This document shows, in pieces, positions 1 to 9,497 of a stretch of DNA of 64,000 nt (position 1 is the first letter of the stretch; each line of letters opens with the position of its first letter). The notes beneath the pieces were generated by a model. It saw nothing but the letters and a program-made list of their open reading frames with translations. It had not been told where the DNA came from and did not search any database. Origin of the DNA: Methanomicrobiales archaeon HGW-Methanomicrobiales-1 (GTDB lineage Archaea; Halobacteriota; Methanomicrobia; Methanomicrobiales; Methanospirillaceae); the NCBI GenBank assembly GCA_002839675.1, contig PGYM01000001.1:548683-612682 (forward strand), read 5' to 3'. The position numbers and the translations under genes were made by a program.

Positions 1-823
1 ACAGGGCATCGCGCTCAAGCCTTACAAAATCGAAAAACCCGAAGGGTTCGTTGAACCGGATTGCATCCGGGTCCACATCGATGTTGAATTGACGGATCTT
101 ATCACGGGTACGCGGGTGAAGGCTGCAGATCACCGGCACTCCGTATTTCTTGCTTATTGTGGTGAATGCCCGGATAAACTCGCGCAGCCGGTGTTCGAGA
201 TCTACGTTCTCCGCGCGATGGAGTGTGACTAGAACATATTTCTGCTTCTTGATTTTCAGACGTTTCAGGATGTCTGATCGGTTAATTGGATTCTCGTAAT
301 GGCTGATTACTTCGAGGATCGGGTTTCCTGTAACAAGGATGCGTTCGTTCGGGATCCCTTCCCTGACAAGATTTGCCCGGCTGCGTTCGGTGTACGGGAG
401 CAGAATGTCGCTGGAATGATCGATGATGCGACGGTTGACTTCCTCAGGAACGCGGTCATCATAACACCGGTTTCCCGCTTCCATGTGAACCACGGGGATC
501 CTGAGACGTTTGGCAATAATCGCTGACAGGCTGCTGTTGGTGTCCCCCAGTATCAGCACTTTATCAGGTCGCTCTTTTTCCATGACCTTTTCTGTTTCCA
601 TCAGGATATGAGCTATCTGTTCGCCAAATGTTGCACTTGTTACGCTCAGAAAATAATCCGGTTTCCTTATTTTCAGATCCTCAAAAAAGATGTCGCTTAG
701 GTTCTTATCGAAATTCTGACCTGTATGAACGAGAATATGGGTACAGTGCGAATCCAGTTTTTCGATAATGCGGCTCAGACGAATAATTTCAGGGCGTGTA
801 CCCAGAATCGTCATCACTTTCAT
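1..823 (-). CDS. wecB: UDP-N-acetylglucosamine 2-epimerase (3' end outside window)
   Basis: The first 274 codons of a non-hydrolysing UDP-GlcNAc 2-epimerase, which in the cytoplasm interconverts C2 epimers of UDP-N-acetylhexosamines. The N-terminus is complete and begins with GTRPEIIRLSR. Visible family motifs are HTGQNFD, GDTNSS, EAGNR, PEEVNRR and LHRAEN, which carry the Asp, two Glu and His used for catalysis. The family is normally about 370 residues, so roughly 100 are cut off at the window edge. The start overlaps the stop of the upstream dehydratase as ATGA. Placed after a CapE-like dehydratase and a reductase it matches the third enzyme (FnlC/CapG) of UDP-L-FucNAc synthesis. It could equally make UDP-ManNAc for the WecC homologue at 41.5-42.8 kb. 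Confidence 0.93.
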   Translation of the reverse strand, partial: MKVMTILGTRPEIIRLSRIIEKLDSHCTHILVHTGQNFDKNLSDIFFEDLKIRKPDYFLSVTSATFGEQIAHILMETEKVMEKERPDKVLILGDTNSSLSAIIAKRLRIPVVHMEAGNRCYDDRVPEEVNRRIIDHSSDILLPYTERSRANLVREGIPNERILVTGNPILEVISHYENPINRSDILKRLKIKKQKYVLVTLHRAENVDLEHRLREFIRAFTTISKKYGVPVICSLHPRTRDKIRQFNIDVDPDAIRFNEPFGFFDFVRLERDAL

Positions 824-1878
824 CGGAGCAATTCTCCATTTGTTATATGTTGCTCGTTGATCATCAGATCAAATCTCTCCAGTGTTTCTTTGAGCTCCCT
901 AAAAGTCATGACATTATCATTTGATGAATATTCATGCCCCAATGCAGTTTTTTTATCATCCATGGTGCAGAGTTCCGGAAGGATAGGTTGAATAACGTAG
1001 TAGTTGCCCCGCTCTATTGTCCTGTGTGCTTCTTCTTCGGAAACGAGAATTTCATGGATCTTCTCTCCGGGACGAATTCCGGTTATGACTGTTTCTATCT
1101 TACGATCTTCAATAAGGACCGCTGCAATATCCGTAACTTTTGACGATGGCACTTGTGGGATGTAGGTTTCACCACGTTTTGCATTGCGTAATGCTGCAAA
1201 GATGGTATCTACCGCTTGATCCAGACTCAGTAAAAACCGGGTCATATCCGCTGTTGTGATGGTTACCGGGCCTCCTGCAAGAATTTGTTCATGAAACAGG
1301 GGAATTACTGAACCACGGGACGCAAGTACGTTACCGTACCGCACACAGATAAACCGGGTGCGTGGACAATCAATATTCGCCGTTATAAAAATGCGTTCCT
1401 GGATTGCCTTTGTCATTCCCATGACATTTACCGGTTTGCATGCTTTATCTGTGGATATTCCGACAACGGTCTCGACTGGGATTTTTAATTCGCGAATCGC
1501 GCGAACTATGTTTTCAGGTCCGGAGATGTTTGTCCTGACTGCTTCGTAAGGGAAATATTCACAGGATGGAACCTGTTTTAATGCAGCAGCGTTGAAGACA
1601 ACATCGACTCCCTGAAGTGCAGAACTAACGCTATGGAAATCTCTTACATCCCCGATACGGAATTCGAGAAGTCTGCAGAAATTATTATAGATTATTTCAT
1701 CGGTAGGAGCTTTGCTGTTCAGATAGGAGATCCGCATATCATGCTGTTTTGCCTCGTCGCGGGACAGGACAATAATTTTTTTGGGTGTACCCACTTCCCC
1801 GGAAAGCAAACGGCGGATCAATACTTTACCAAGAGAGCCAGTCCCCCCGGTTACAAGGATGGTTTTATTGCTGAGCAT
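820..1878 (-). CDS. UDP-GlcNAc 4,6-dehydratase/5-epimerase, CapE/FnlA-like
   Basis: An extended short-chain dehydrogenase with an N-terminal NAD-binding loop (TGGTGSLGK). It is related to FlaA1/PseB/CapE, which remove water from UDP-GlcNAc to give a UDP-4-keto-6-deoxy sugar. The usual Tyr of the YxxxK motif is Met (VMGMTK), the signature of the CapE/FnlA/WbjB branch that starts UDP-L-FucNAc synthesis. STDKA, RYGNVLASRGS and GIRPGEKIHE are also present. I place the start at the ATG at 1878, with AGGGA six bases upstream, rather than at the ATG at 1899. The gene overlaps both its neighbours. The substrate is inferred from the family signature and the flanking reductase and 2-epimerase. Confidence 0.85.
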   Translation of the reverse strand: MLSNKTILVTGGTGSLGKVLIRRLLSGEVGTPKKIIVLSRDEAKQHDMRISYLNSKAPTDEIIYNNFCRLLEFRIGDVRDFHSVSSALQGVDVVFNAAALKQVPSCEYFPYEAVRTNISGPENIVRAIRELKIPVETVVGISTDKACKPVNVMGMTKAIQERIFITANIDCPRTRFICVRYGNVLASRGSVIPLFHEQILAGGPVTITTADMTRFLLSLDQAVDTIFAALRNAKRGETYIPQVPSSKVTDIAAVLIEDRKIETVITGIRPGEKIHEILVSEEEAHRTIERGNYYVIQPILPELCTMDDKKTALGHEYSSNDNVMTFRELKETLERFDLMINEQHITNGELLR

Positions 1879-2758
1879 GTTGTTCCCTGATTGCTGCATA
1901 GGGTGTGGGATCCCGATGCATCTGGTCTATCATATATTCCCATGATGGAATCTTAATGTTTGTTTCTTTTCTGAATTTTTCCGGGTTCAGACTGCGATCG
2001 TTGATAATGGTCTCGTCTGGTTCAATGGAAATCGTCATCGCATAGGTTTCTTTCACTAAACAGAGGAGATCATATTTGCTGATGGATTTGGATGCTATTT
2101 GTCGTACTCCATTCAGATCTGGATAATCAGAAATGATTGTATTGATAATTTCTGATAATGCCATCGTCGTTAATCCGGAAAAAATTACGTTTTTATAGCC
2201 AGGGACGGTCTTTCCTTCGTTGCTCATGAACCATTCAATGAGGCCATGTGTTGTATCAAGTTCACGGCCGATCATGGATGTTCTGATGGTGAGGCAACCC
2301 GGGTAATCTGTCTCCCCAAGATATTTTGTTTTACCATATAGATCTTCAGCCTCGGAAGGATCCTCCTCTGAATAGTAACCTCTCTGGCCGGAGAATACAC
2401 AATCCGTACTCATGTGAATGAGGCGAATGTTCTTTTGTCGGCAAATCTGAGCTAACTGGTGTGGGAAGAGTGCGTTGATGGCAATGCTCTGTAGGGGATC
2501 GTGTGCAGCAGGGAGTTGTTTTACTATCCCAATACAGTTGATGATGACTTCCGGGTTTGTTCGATCTATTGCTGTACGGACTGACTCAAAATTATCAGCT
2601 TTGATGTTCCCGATAATATCCATTCTGCGAAAGACCGGATGATCTACAAAAATGGATGCATTCCCTCGTACCGTACCGGCAACGGTATGTTCGTGCGAAA
2701 GCACCTGCATCAGCTTATGGCCGAGCATTCCGGTAGCGCCAAGGATGAGAATTTTCAT
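1865..2758 (-). CDS. NAD(P)-dependent sugar reductase, RmlD/FnlB-like
   Basis: A 297-residue Rossmann-fold SDR of the RmlD type, with ILGATGMLGHK at the N-terminus, STDCVFSG in the middle and YGKTKYLGE as the catalytic YxxxK. RmlD proteins reduce the 4-keto group of a nucleotide-activated 6-deoxy sugar. Between a CapE/FnlA-like dehydratase and a 2-epimerase it would reduce the 4-keto intermediate in UDP-L-FucNAc synthesis. It lacks the C-terminal cupin of bacterial CapF, so the role rests on context. The start overlaps the stop of the upstream glycosyltransferase by one base (TAATG). Confidence 0.82.
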   Translation of the reverse strand: MKILILGATGMLGHKLMQVLSHEHTVAGTVRGNASIFVDHPVFRRMDIIGNIKADNFESVRTAIDRTNPEVIINCIGIVKQLPAAHDPLQSIAINALFPHQLAQICRQKNIRLIHMSTDCVFSGQRGYYSEEDPSEAEDLYGKTKYLGETDYPGCLTIRTSMIGRELDTTHGLIEWFMSNEGKTVPGYKNVIFSGLTTMALSEIINTIISDYPDLNGVRQIASKSISKYDLLCLVKETYAMTISIEPDETIINDRSLNPEKFRKETNIKIPSWEYMIDQMHRDPTPYAAIREQHAQQ

Positions 2759-4002
2759 TATATCAACTCTGTTGTTTTCAAGGAAACGTTTGTGACGAGT
2801 TTTTTTATTTCTTTGCTCATTTTACTACTCTCCACTTCCTGTTTAATAAGAGTCAGGTTTTCCAGAATAAATCTTTCATTTATATTTTGCGGGTTTTCAA
2901 TAACTTTAATGATACATTCAGCAAGTTTTTCGGCATCTTTGACATGACAAAGATACCCGTTTTTACCATCAATTACCCAAGAACGGATCTGAGGTATATC
3001 TCCCATGATGAGTGGACACCCGCAAGCCATCGCTTCAAGCATGGTATTGGGCAGCGAATCATTAGATGAGATTGATATCATCATATTTGCTGCGGAATAG
3101 TAGTAGGGCATATCTTCAAATTGAATTTTGCTCAAGAGTGTATAATTTTTTTCAATACCTTTTACTTTGAGTTTTTCATGCACGGAAATATCAACTTCTT
3201 TATTGGCAAACAGGACGATGAAATGAACATTGCTATATTTTTTTAAGACGATCTGACTTGCTGCAACCAGTGTATCAAAGTTAAGGTAATCGGCTATCCC
3301 CCTTGGCCAGAAAATTATTTTTTGTGCATTCTGGCCGATATATATTTTGGCTGACGCTTTATCTATCGGGTGAAACCGCGAAATGTCAACTCCGGGATAC
3401 CTGATCAGATGAATGCACTTGGCAGTTTTTCCGTAATGTATACAGGCATTTTTCGCTTCGATAGAATTGACCGTAATTGCCGAGGCTTTTTTTATACCGC
3501 TGATTATTATTTGTTTTTTCAGCAGTCGTTCAATACCTGTCCATTTTGCCCACCAGGTTACATCGCCATTCCAGAAGGTAATGATAACAGGCGCTATTTT
3601 TCGTATCAACAATATGAGATAACATGGATACATCAGTGTTTGGAGAAAGATTACGTCCGGCCTTTTTTGTTCGATAGTTTTTTTAAGGATGAAATAATCC
3701 CGCACGATGTTTATCAGTTCCTGAATAAATTTCAAAAACAGTGAAACCGGATACAAAATTTTGTGTATTGCTGGATGATGGGAAGAGCGCTCAAAATTTT
3801 GTTTTTTGTGTGCCTGACTAAGCAAAATTATTGTTGCCCCGGGGAACTGGTAATTATACGTTGAAACTATCGTTACATCGAATAATGGATCATCGACAAA
3901 AATCTGCATTCTTCTTTGCGCATGGATTGAATAACCCCAAGCCAGAAAGAGGATTTTTTTCATTTCTGATGACTGATGTGAAAGCGGTACAGATTTATCC
4001 AT
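2758..4002 (-). CDS. Glycosyltransferase family 4 (GT-B)
   Basis: A 414-residue GT-B glycosyltransferase with an N-terminal acceptor domain (KKILFLAWGYSIH) and a C-terminal nucleotide-sugar domain. The latter contains the MLEAMACGCPLIM stretch, whose Glu is the usual donor-binding residue of family 4. It probably adds one sugar to a lipid-linked glycan at the cytoplasmic membrane face; donor and acceptor cannot be read. A hydrophobic stretch near residues 85-110 and another near 125-140 may hold it to the membrane. The start used overlaps the upstream asnB-like gene by 8 bases; a second ATG at 3963 would also give a full domain, and neither has a strong ribosome site. Confidence 0.85.
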   Translation of the reverse strand: MDKSVPLSHQSSEMKKILFLAWGYSIHAQRRMQIFVDDPLFDVTIVSTYNYQFPGATIILLSQAHKKQNFERSSHHPAIHKILYPVSLFLKFIQELINIVRDYFILKKTIEQKRPDVIFLQTLMYPCYLILLIRKIAPVIITFWNGDVTWWAKWTGIERLLKKQIIISGIKKASAITVNSIEAKNACIHYGKTAKCIHLIRYPGVDISRFHPIDKASAKIYIGQNAQKIIFWPRGIADYLNFDTLVAASQIVLKKYSNVHFIVLFANKEVDISVHEKLKVKGIEKNYTLLSKIQFEDMPYYYSAANMMISISSNDSLPNTMLEAMACGCPLIMGDIPQIRSWVIDGKNGYLCHVKDAEKLAECIIKVIENPQNINERFILENLTLIKQEVESSKMSKEIKKLVTNVSLKTTELI

Positions 4003-5977
4003 GACTTTGCACCAGGGGGGATTCTTCAGAAGTCAGAAGTGTATCCAGTACCTCACGGCACCATAATTCAATAATCATAAGTAACCAAATCTGCGCCCAA
4101 CTGACGTTGCCCCGAGAAAATTGTTTTTTTAATGCCTGTACTGCATCAACATCAAAAAGACCTCTCTTTCGTACCGATTCCGGGGAGAGTGCATCTTCCA
4201 TAATGTTTTTTAGCGGACCCTTCAGCCAGATTTCAAATGGCATACCAAATCCGCGTTTTTCCTGAAGATCGATATCCGGTGGAAGGAGATCCTTAAACGA
4301 ATCAATTAGTATTTTTTTTGCGCCTGTTTTTCTATATGATTCATAGGGTGATAAGATCTTTGAAATATCCCCAAGTTTTGTATCGTCAGGGAGGGATAAT
4401 GCCAGTTCCACGATATGATGATCGAGAAAGGGAACCCGGACTTCGAGTGAATGTGCCATGGAAACAGCATCGATGTCCCGCAGGAGCTGGTTCTGTGTAT
4501 ATCCTTGCAGACTCTGCATCGACACTCTCTGGTTGATGGAAATTCCTGATGAATTTTTTGGAACAATGCTATCTTTTGAATATTCACCCCCGATATGCAC
4601 TTCCTTTCTTATATTTGAAGATAACAAGGGGGATACATCCCGTGCAGGAAAAATCAGGAAAAATCGTGAATATCCTGACAAAAAGCCTTCCTGTTTTCGG
4701 ATATGATCAAGTATCCGACCAAGGCAACCCATAGTAACCCATTTGTCAAATGCGGTACTCTGGAAAAGACTGGCACACCCGCTGATAATGTGTGCCATCC
4801 AGGGATGATTCTTCCTGAATGCCTCCTCTTTTTCCATCTGGATAAACCAGGGATATCCGGCAAATATCTCATCTCCACCCGTACCGGAGATTGCCACTTT
4901 CACTAATCTGCTTGCAGCAAGGGATACGAAATATGAATTTAATCCATCTACTGATGGCTGATCAAGTGCGGAAGCAAAATGACAGATTCGCGCAGCGACC
5001 TCGGACCCGGTTACCATTACTCGCGAGTGATCTGTCCCAATAATACGTGCAATTCGCTCTGCATCATCTGATTCATCAGTAAGATACGTGCCTTGTTCAA
5101 AGCCAACAGAGAAGGTTTTTACCGGGTGATTACAGGTTCTTGCCATTATCGCCGTAAGTATTGAAGAGTCAATTCCTCCGCTGAGAAATGCACCAAGAGG
5201 AACATCGCTTACCATCTGTTGTCGGACGCATTCTTCAAGAGAAGTACGAAGAAGCGATTTGAGTTCTTCATAATTTTTTTCCTTAATTTCCGGTGATCTG
5301 GTATCCGTTTTTATTGTCCAATATTCTTCATCACGAAGAATAGTGTTTTCAATGATAAGGCGGTGCCCGGGAAGAAGCATTTGAACGCCGGATATAAATG
5401 TTCGTGGCTGGGGGATTGATCCATAAGTGAGCAGGAGTCTGAGTGCTTCAGGATCAATTTTTGAAGTGACTAATCTGCTTGAAAGTATGCTTTTCATCTC
5501 GGATGCAAAAATAAATTGTGTACCTATTTTTACATAGAGAAGTGGCTTTATTCCAAGCGGGTCACGCGCGAGAATCAAACGAGGATTTTTTTCATCTCTC
5601 AAATCATAAATTGCAAAGGCAAATATTCCCTGCATATGGAGCACGCAATCATCTCCATATTGCTCGTAGAGATGGAGTATGACTTCTGTGTCTGATTCAG
5701 AATGAAAATGATGGCCTTGTTCTTCCAGATGCTGGCGTATCTCTCTGAAATTGTAGGTTTCCCCATTATAAACAATCCAGATTGTTTTCTCCAGGTTTGA
5801 CATGGGTTGATGTCCACAAGGGGTTGTATCAATAATTGATAATCTTGTCATTCCCAAAGATATCTTATCAGAATAAAATTCACCCTTGTCATCAGGTCCC
5901 CGGTGACGCATCGCAGAAATCATTGCATGTATTGCCTGCTGATTATTTTCACCGAGAATCCCGCAAATGCCGCACAT
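3995..5977 (-). CDS. asnB: Asparagine synthetase (glutamine-hydrolysing) family amidotransferase
   Basis: A 660-residue class II amidotransferase. MCGICG exposes the N-terminal Cys nucleophile of the glutaminase domain (about residues 1-215), followed by an ATP-pyrophosphatase synthetase domain with the SGGIDSS P-loop near residue 265. The family moves ammonia from glutamine to an AMP-activated carboxylate. AsnB paralogues inside polysaccharide loci often amidate uronic acids instead of aspartate. A UDP-uronate-forming WecC homologue lies in this same locus, so glycan amidation is plausible but is an inference. It overlaps the downstream glycosyltransferase by 8 bases and follows a methyltransferase by 27. 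Confidence 0.9.
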   Translation of the reverse strand: MCGICGILGENNQQAIHAMISAMRHRGPDDKGEFYSDKISLGMTRLSIIDTTPCGHQPMSNLEKTIWIVYNGETYNFREIRQHLEEQGHHFHSESDTEVILHLYEQYGDDCVLHMQGIFAFAIYDLRDEKNPRLILARDPLGIKPLLYVKIGTQFIFASEMKSILSSRLVTSKIDPEALRLLLTYGSIPQPRTFISGVQMLLPGHRLIIENTILRDEEYWTIKTDTRSPEIKEKNYEELKSLLRTSLEECVRQQMVSDVPLGAFLSGGIDSSILTAIMARTCNHPVKTFSVGFEQGTYLTDESDDAERIARIIGTDHSRVMVTGSEVAARICHFASALDQPSVDGLNSYFVSLAASRLVKVAISGTGGDEIFAGYPWFIQMEKEEAFRKNHPWMAHIISGCASLFQSTAFDKWVTMGCLGRILDHIRKQEGFLSGYSRFFLIFPARDVSPLLSSNIRKEVHIGGEYSKDSIVPKNSSGISINQRVSMQSLQGYTQNQLLRDIDAVSMAHSLEVRVPFLDHHIVELALSLPDDTKLGDISKILSPYESYRKTGAKKILIDSFKDLLPPDIDLQEKRGFGMPFEIWLKGPLKNIMEDALSPESVRKRGLFDVDAVQALKKQFSRGNVSWAQIWLLMIIELWCREVLDTLLTSEESPLVQSHG

Positions 5978-6004
5978 CTGAAAACACCAATAATTAAAAA
6001 TTAT

Positions 6005-6994
6005 TTATTTTAAAGGTTTATTCGCTTTGGCTTCAATCCCATTTCCTGCCAATGCTATCTGAATGTTTTCCATTCCGCATTTTAATAATTGATTCTGAAT
6101 TTCTGAACTTGTGCGAAGGTGTTTATAGTGGTCAGTAAGTGTATCATGAGTATCAAGCATTGCCCATGTTTTGAGTTGTTCGTCTTGTAACTGTGGATAA
6201 GCATCGTGATAATCAACGAGCGGAGATATATTCAAAAAAATTGTACGACCCTTTTTTATCCAATTGTTTTGTTTTTGTGATCTCATATATTTGTGGATCG
6301 GCCATAAAATATTTGTCAAATACTTGACAAATGACATTGAAAATTGAGGAGGCATCCTAGTAAGAATAGCATGTAAAATTTTTCGGCTTGGTGTTTCCGG
6401 ATACCCATAAGTGTAGTGATCTATAACCAACAATCCTCCTGGTTTTACGTATGAACTAAGAGCATCTATTGTTTTTTCAGGGTCAGGTGTATGCTGTATT
6501 ACTCCAATACAGATAACAAGATCGAAGGTGTCAGAAGATACGGGTAAATTGGTGATATCCGCTTGACAAACGAAATAATTTTGATACATTTTACAATTAT
6601 CATAATTAGCTTCAACTGCTGCTGACAAATCTACTGAAAAGACATTTGCCCCGTTTTGCAGGAGAATCTCGGTAAACCGCCCTGCCCCACATCCCGCCTC
6701 CAATACATCTTTTCCCTGTAATATTTCAAACGTTCCACCTAAAAGGCGCTTTAACCGGTCTTGAGAAATTGTTGTTTTAGTAAATGAATCCAATTGCGTC
6801 TGTTTATATGTATTCCATTGAAGGCCAAAAGAATCGGCATAGTTTTTGTAAGGAACGAAACGTGGGATATTATTGATTATCGAAAACGAACACTTATTCT
6901 GACAAATGAAACGATTCTCTTTCTCATTATACTCCAGTTTCTTTTTATGAATGGGACAGATGAGTTGCACATCTTTTTTTACACCGGATATCAT
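6005..6994 (-). CDS. SAM-dependent methyltransferase with N-terminal zinc-ribbon-like segment
   Basis: A 329-residue class I methyltransferase. The first 35 residues carry a CPIH...CQNKC arrangement resembling a Trm112-type zinc ribbon. The Rossmann core shows DVLEAGCGAGRFTE (motif I), an acidic VDLS (motif II), VICIGVIQHTPD (motif IV) and LKPGG-like VKPGG. Such proteins are common in surface-polysaccharide clusters, where they methylate sugars or intermediates; the target here is unknown. AT-rich like its neighbours. About 130 bases separate it from the next upstream gene, so it may start a transcription unit with the AsnB-like gene. Confidence 0.85.
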   Translation of the reverse strand: MISGVKKDVQLICPIHKKKLEYNEKENRFICQNKCSFSIINNIPRFVPYKNYADSFGLQWNTYKQTQLDSFTKTTISQDRLKRLLGGTFEILQGKDVLEAGCGAGRFTEILLQNGANVFSVDLSAAVEANYDNCKMYQNYFVCQADITNLPVSSDTFDLVICIGVIQHTPDPEKTIDALSSYVKPGGLLVIDHYTYGYPETPSRKILHAILTRMPPQFSMSFVKYLTNILWPIHKYMRSQKQNNWIKKGRTIFLNISPLVDYHDAYPQLQDEQLKTWAMLDTHDTLTDHYKHLRTSSEIQNQLLKCGMENIQIALAGNGIEAKANKPLK

Positions 6995-7125
6995 TGCTAA
7001 TCATTTATTGATTTTAATGTTTTAATGTATACTATTACCGCATGTGGTATTCCGAATTAATTTACATGTATGACTCTTTTTGGGCATAGGATACATTCTT
7101 TTGTAATATACCTAATTTGAAGAAG

Positions 7126-8139
7126 TCAACATACGTTGTTTTTTAATCTTAACATTTTCCTTATGCAGTAGTTTCCCTTAGGAAGACAAAGAAAAAATCC
7201 AACGGTCAATATAACCAGAAAATCCAAAAATTTTTTAACGCGAACCCCAATCGAATCAGGTTCGATCATTGTCCACAACGTAAGGGCAAACCCAATGAAA
7301 ATCCGGGGCGAGAAGGATTTCATCGAATCTGATTGCCATATCCCTGCGTTAATGCACACATACATATATCCCCGGATCGCGATATTCATTTCGCGACGAC
7401 AAGATGCCACATCATCACCGATGTCCGTAATTATTCGTAAAAATATTTTGATGACATCAATATAACCCAAAGGTGTTTTTTGAAGGAACTGAGTGGACTC
7501 CGTATGGTCACCCTGCTGGTAAAAAAGAATGGCATTTGCTACAAATGCAAAATCAAAACGTCGTGAAATTTTGAGCCACTGATAGAAATCTCCCGCATAC
7601 GGATATTCACTGGAGTATAGTCCCATGGAATCATATACCTCCCGTTTCATCATGACAGAAGGACAAATAATCGGGTTATGGTTTTCCAAAATTTTTCTGA
7701 ATCCCTCAGGGGCTCGGTAAATAACATTCTTATCAGAAACTGCAATCTTTTTCTGCTCATTATTTATTATCATCCGGGCAGAACTGAACGTCATCATCAC
7801 ACCGGGATGTGATTCCATGAATTCAACACATGTCATGGTGAAATTGGAATCGATGAAGTCATCCGAGTGGAGGATGTGGATATATTCCCCATGCGATAAC
7901 TCAACACACCGGTTAAAATTTCCAAAAATACCCAGATTTTTTGGATTCTTATAAAAATGCAGCCTTGAATCGTTGTAACCCGTGATAACAGATTCAATCG
8001 CATCGTCAGATGCATTATCCACAACCAGCACTTCGATATTGGGGTAGGACTGGGAAAGAGCACTGTCTATGGCTTTTCCAACCATACCCGCCCGGTTATA
8101 TGTAGGGATGCAGATTGAAACGAGAGGAAGTGCGGTCAT
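7126..8139 (-). CDS. Glycosyltransferase family 2
   Basis: A 337-residue GT-A glycosyltransferase. It opens with PLVSICIPTYNRAGMVGKAI, has VVDNASDD for nucleotide binding and HSDDF as the metal-binding DxD-like motif, with an acceptor region around DFYQW. The C-terminal 40 residues are hydrophobic (FLDFLVILTVGFFLCL), suggesting a membrane anchor. It presumably transfers one sugar to the growing lipid-linked glycan. It ends a tight minus-strand operon that starts near 13.5 kb, lying 10 bases after the SDR at 8150-9049. Confidence 0.88.
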   Translation of the reverse strand: MTALPLVSICIPTYNRAGMVGKAIDSALSQSYPNIEVLVVDNASDDAIESVITGYNDSRLHFYKNPKNLGIFGNFNRCVELSHGEYIHILHSDDFIDSNFTMTCVEFMESHPGVMMTFSSARMIINNEQKKIAVSDKNVIYRAPEGFRKILENHNPIICPSVMMKREVYDSMGLYSSEYPYAGDFYQWLKISRRFDFAFVANAILFYQQGDHTESTQFLQKTPLGYIDVIKIFLRIITDIGDDVASCRREMNIAIRGYMYVCINAGIWQSDSMKSFSPRIFIGFALTLWTMIEPDSIGVRVKKFLDFLVILTVGFFLCLPKGNYCIRKMLRLKNNVC

Positions 8140-8149
8140 ATACGGGTAC

Positions 8150-9049
8150 TCATGAAATTAATGTGTGACCTGACGTTGATTGATACAATATCCCGATCAT
8201 CTGATCGAGATCGGGAATCCGGTAATTCAGTGTATGCTGTACCTTATCGGATGAAATGGTGCCATTATTTGGCCGGGTAACCACAAGAGAGCTCGAGTCA
8301 GTACTTTCAAGAAAATGACTGTCAAACTGAAATGCCTGGAGAATTTTTTTATTAAACTCATATTTACTGATCATCTCATTGGATCCCAGATTGTAAATTC
8401 CTGTAGCATCCTGTTCAATGGCTCTTCTCGTAATCTCAGCAACTACATCCACATGGACCGGGTTGAAATACTGGTCTGCAGGGGAACGCATTACTTTTTT
8501 CTTATTGACACTTTCAAGCAACTGCATGAAATAATTTTTACTTACCCTTTCGAACATGGTAAAACCAAAAATAACAGACGGCCTGAAAATCACTGAACCG
8601 GGCGTTGCCTTCATGAGTGTTTCACTTTGAAGTTTTGTCTCGATGTAATAGTTAGTTGAGCTTGTCGGTGCGGTTTCCTCACACTTTCCTTCCGGTGTAT
8701 TGTACACCGCGTAGGTCGAAAAATATACGAATTTTGTAGATCGATAGGTAGAACGAAGGTTCATGGTAGCGGTTACATTTGCTGCATAACATTTTTCTTT
8801 GTTATTTTCACATTCGTCCGTTTTCGAAAGGGCTGCGGTGTGGATGATAACATCCACAGGTGACGATTTACTAAGAGCTTTGACACAATCCAGATTGGTC
8901 AAATCAACGATGTGATCAACATATTCCCCTGAACTCCTGCTCGTTCCGATAATTTCCCAGTCGGTGAAAGATTTCAGGTATTCAAATAAACGGTGACCTA
9001 CCAGTCCTGTTGTTCCCGTGATAAGAACTCGTTTTTTTGGATTACCCAT
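8150..9049 (-). CDS. NAD-dependent sugar epimerase/reductase (extended SDR)
   Basis: A 299-residue SDR starting MGNPKKRVLITGTTGLVGHR. An open frame extends 28 codons further upstream, but the ATG at 9049 overlaps the stop of the preceding cupin gene by eight bases, as elsewhere in this operon, and begins exactly before the Rossmann fold. YFSTYAVY and YYIETK (YxxxK) form the catalytic site. Following rfbF, rfbG and a cupin epimerase, it is probably the 4-keto reductase that completes a CDP-6-deoxyhexose. Alternatives are a C4 epimerase or a reductase for another nucleotide sugar. Confidence 0.83.
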   Translation of the reverse strand: MGNPKKRVLITGTTGLVGHRLFEYLKSFTDWEIIGTSRSSGEYVDHIVDLTNLDCVKALSKSSPVDVIIHTAALSKTDECENNKEKCYAANVTATMNLRSTYRSTKFVYFSTYAVYNTPEGKCEETAPTSSTNYYIETKLQSETLMKATPGSVIFRPSVIFGFTMFERVSKNYFMQLLESVNKKKVMRSPADQYFNPVHVDVVAEITRRAIEQDATGIYNLGSNEMISKYEFNKKILQAFQFDSHFLESTDSSSLVVTRPNNGTISSDKVQHTLNYRIPDLDQMIGILYQSTSGHTLIS

Positions 9050-9497
9050 GCCGTATGCCCCAATCATAACCGATAGTAGGATCGAAAGGATCCAGTCGTG
9101 AAATCTCGCCTGGATCATGAGCGATTGATGCACAGTTTGCTACAATCGCTTTTTCATTGCCAATTGACTGGAAACCGTTGACTACGTGGGGAGGGACCTT
9201 TACAAGGACATAGTTATCTTCACCCATACAAATTTCCTGGATCTCCCCGTTCGTTGAATAATCTGTGCGGGCATCGTAGAGAACAAGTTTGATATTACCT
9301 GAAATTACCGCATAATTAAGTTCCATTTTCCTGTGTACATGCCAGGCTTTTACCGCATTTGGAAAAATTATTGAGAAATAGATCTCACCAAACTGGCTGA
9401 AGTGGGGATCGGTACATTTCAACATATGCCTGACCATACCGCGATCATCCAGTATGGTTTTTAAGGGAATAATCTGTACTCCTTCAATCATCGTCAA
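9042..9497 (-). CDS. dTDP-4-dehydrorhamnose 3,5-epimerase-like cupin
   Basis: A 151-residue single-domain cupin of the RmlC superfamily. Family enzymes epimerise C3 and/or C5 of nucleotide-linked 4-keto-6-deoxy sugars. The core shows KAWHVHRKMELNYAVISGNI, with the His pair expected at the active site, and the usual glycine-rich turns. At 151 residues it is shorter than classical RmlC (about 180), like the RfbC-type proteins of CDP-sugar loci. It sits between rfbG (4-base overlap) and an SDR reductase, so its substrate is probably CDP-4-keto-6-deoxyglucose. A 3-epimerase or 3,4-ketoisomerase activity cannot be excluded. Confidence 0.8.
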   Translation of the reverse strand: MTMIEGVQIIPLKTILDDRGMVRHMLKCTDPHFSQFGEIYFSIIFPNAVKAWHVHRKMELNYAVISGNIKLVLYDARTDYSTNGEIQEICMGEDNYVLVKVPPHVVNGFQSIGNEKAIVANCASIAHDPGEISRLDPFDPTIGYDWGIRHG

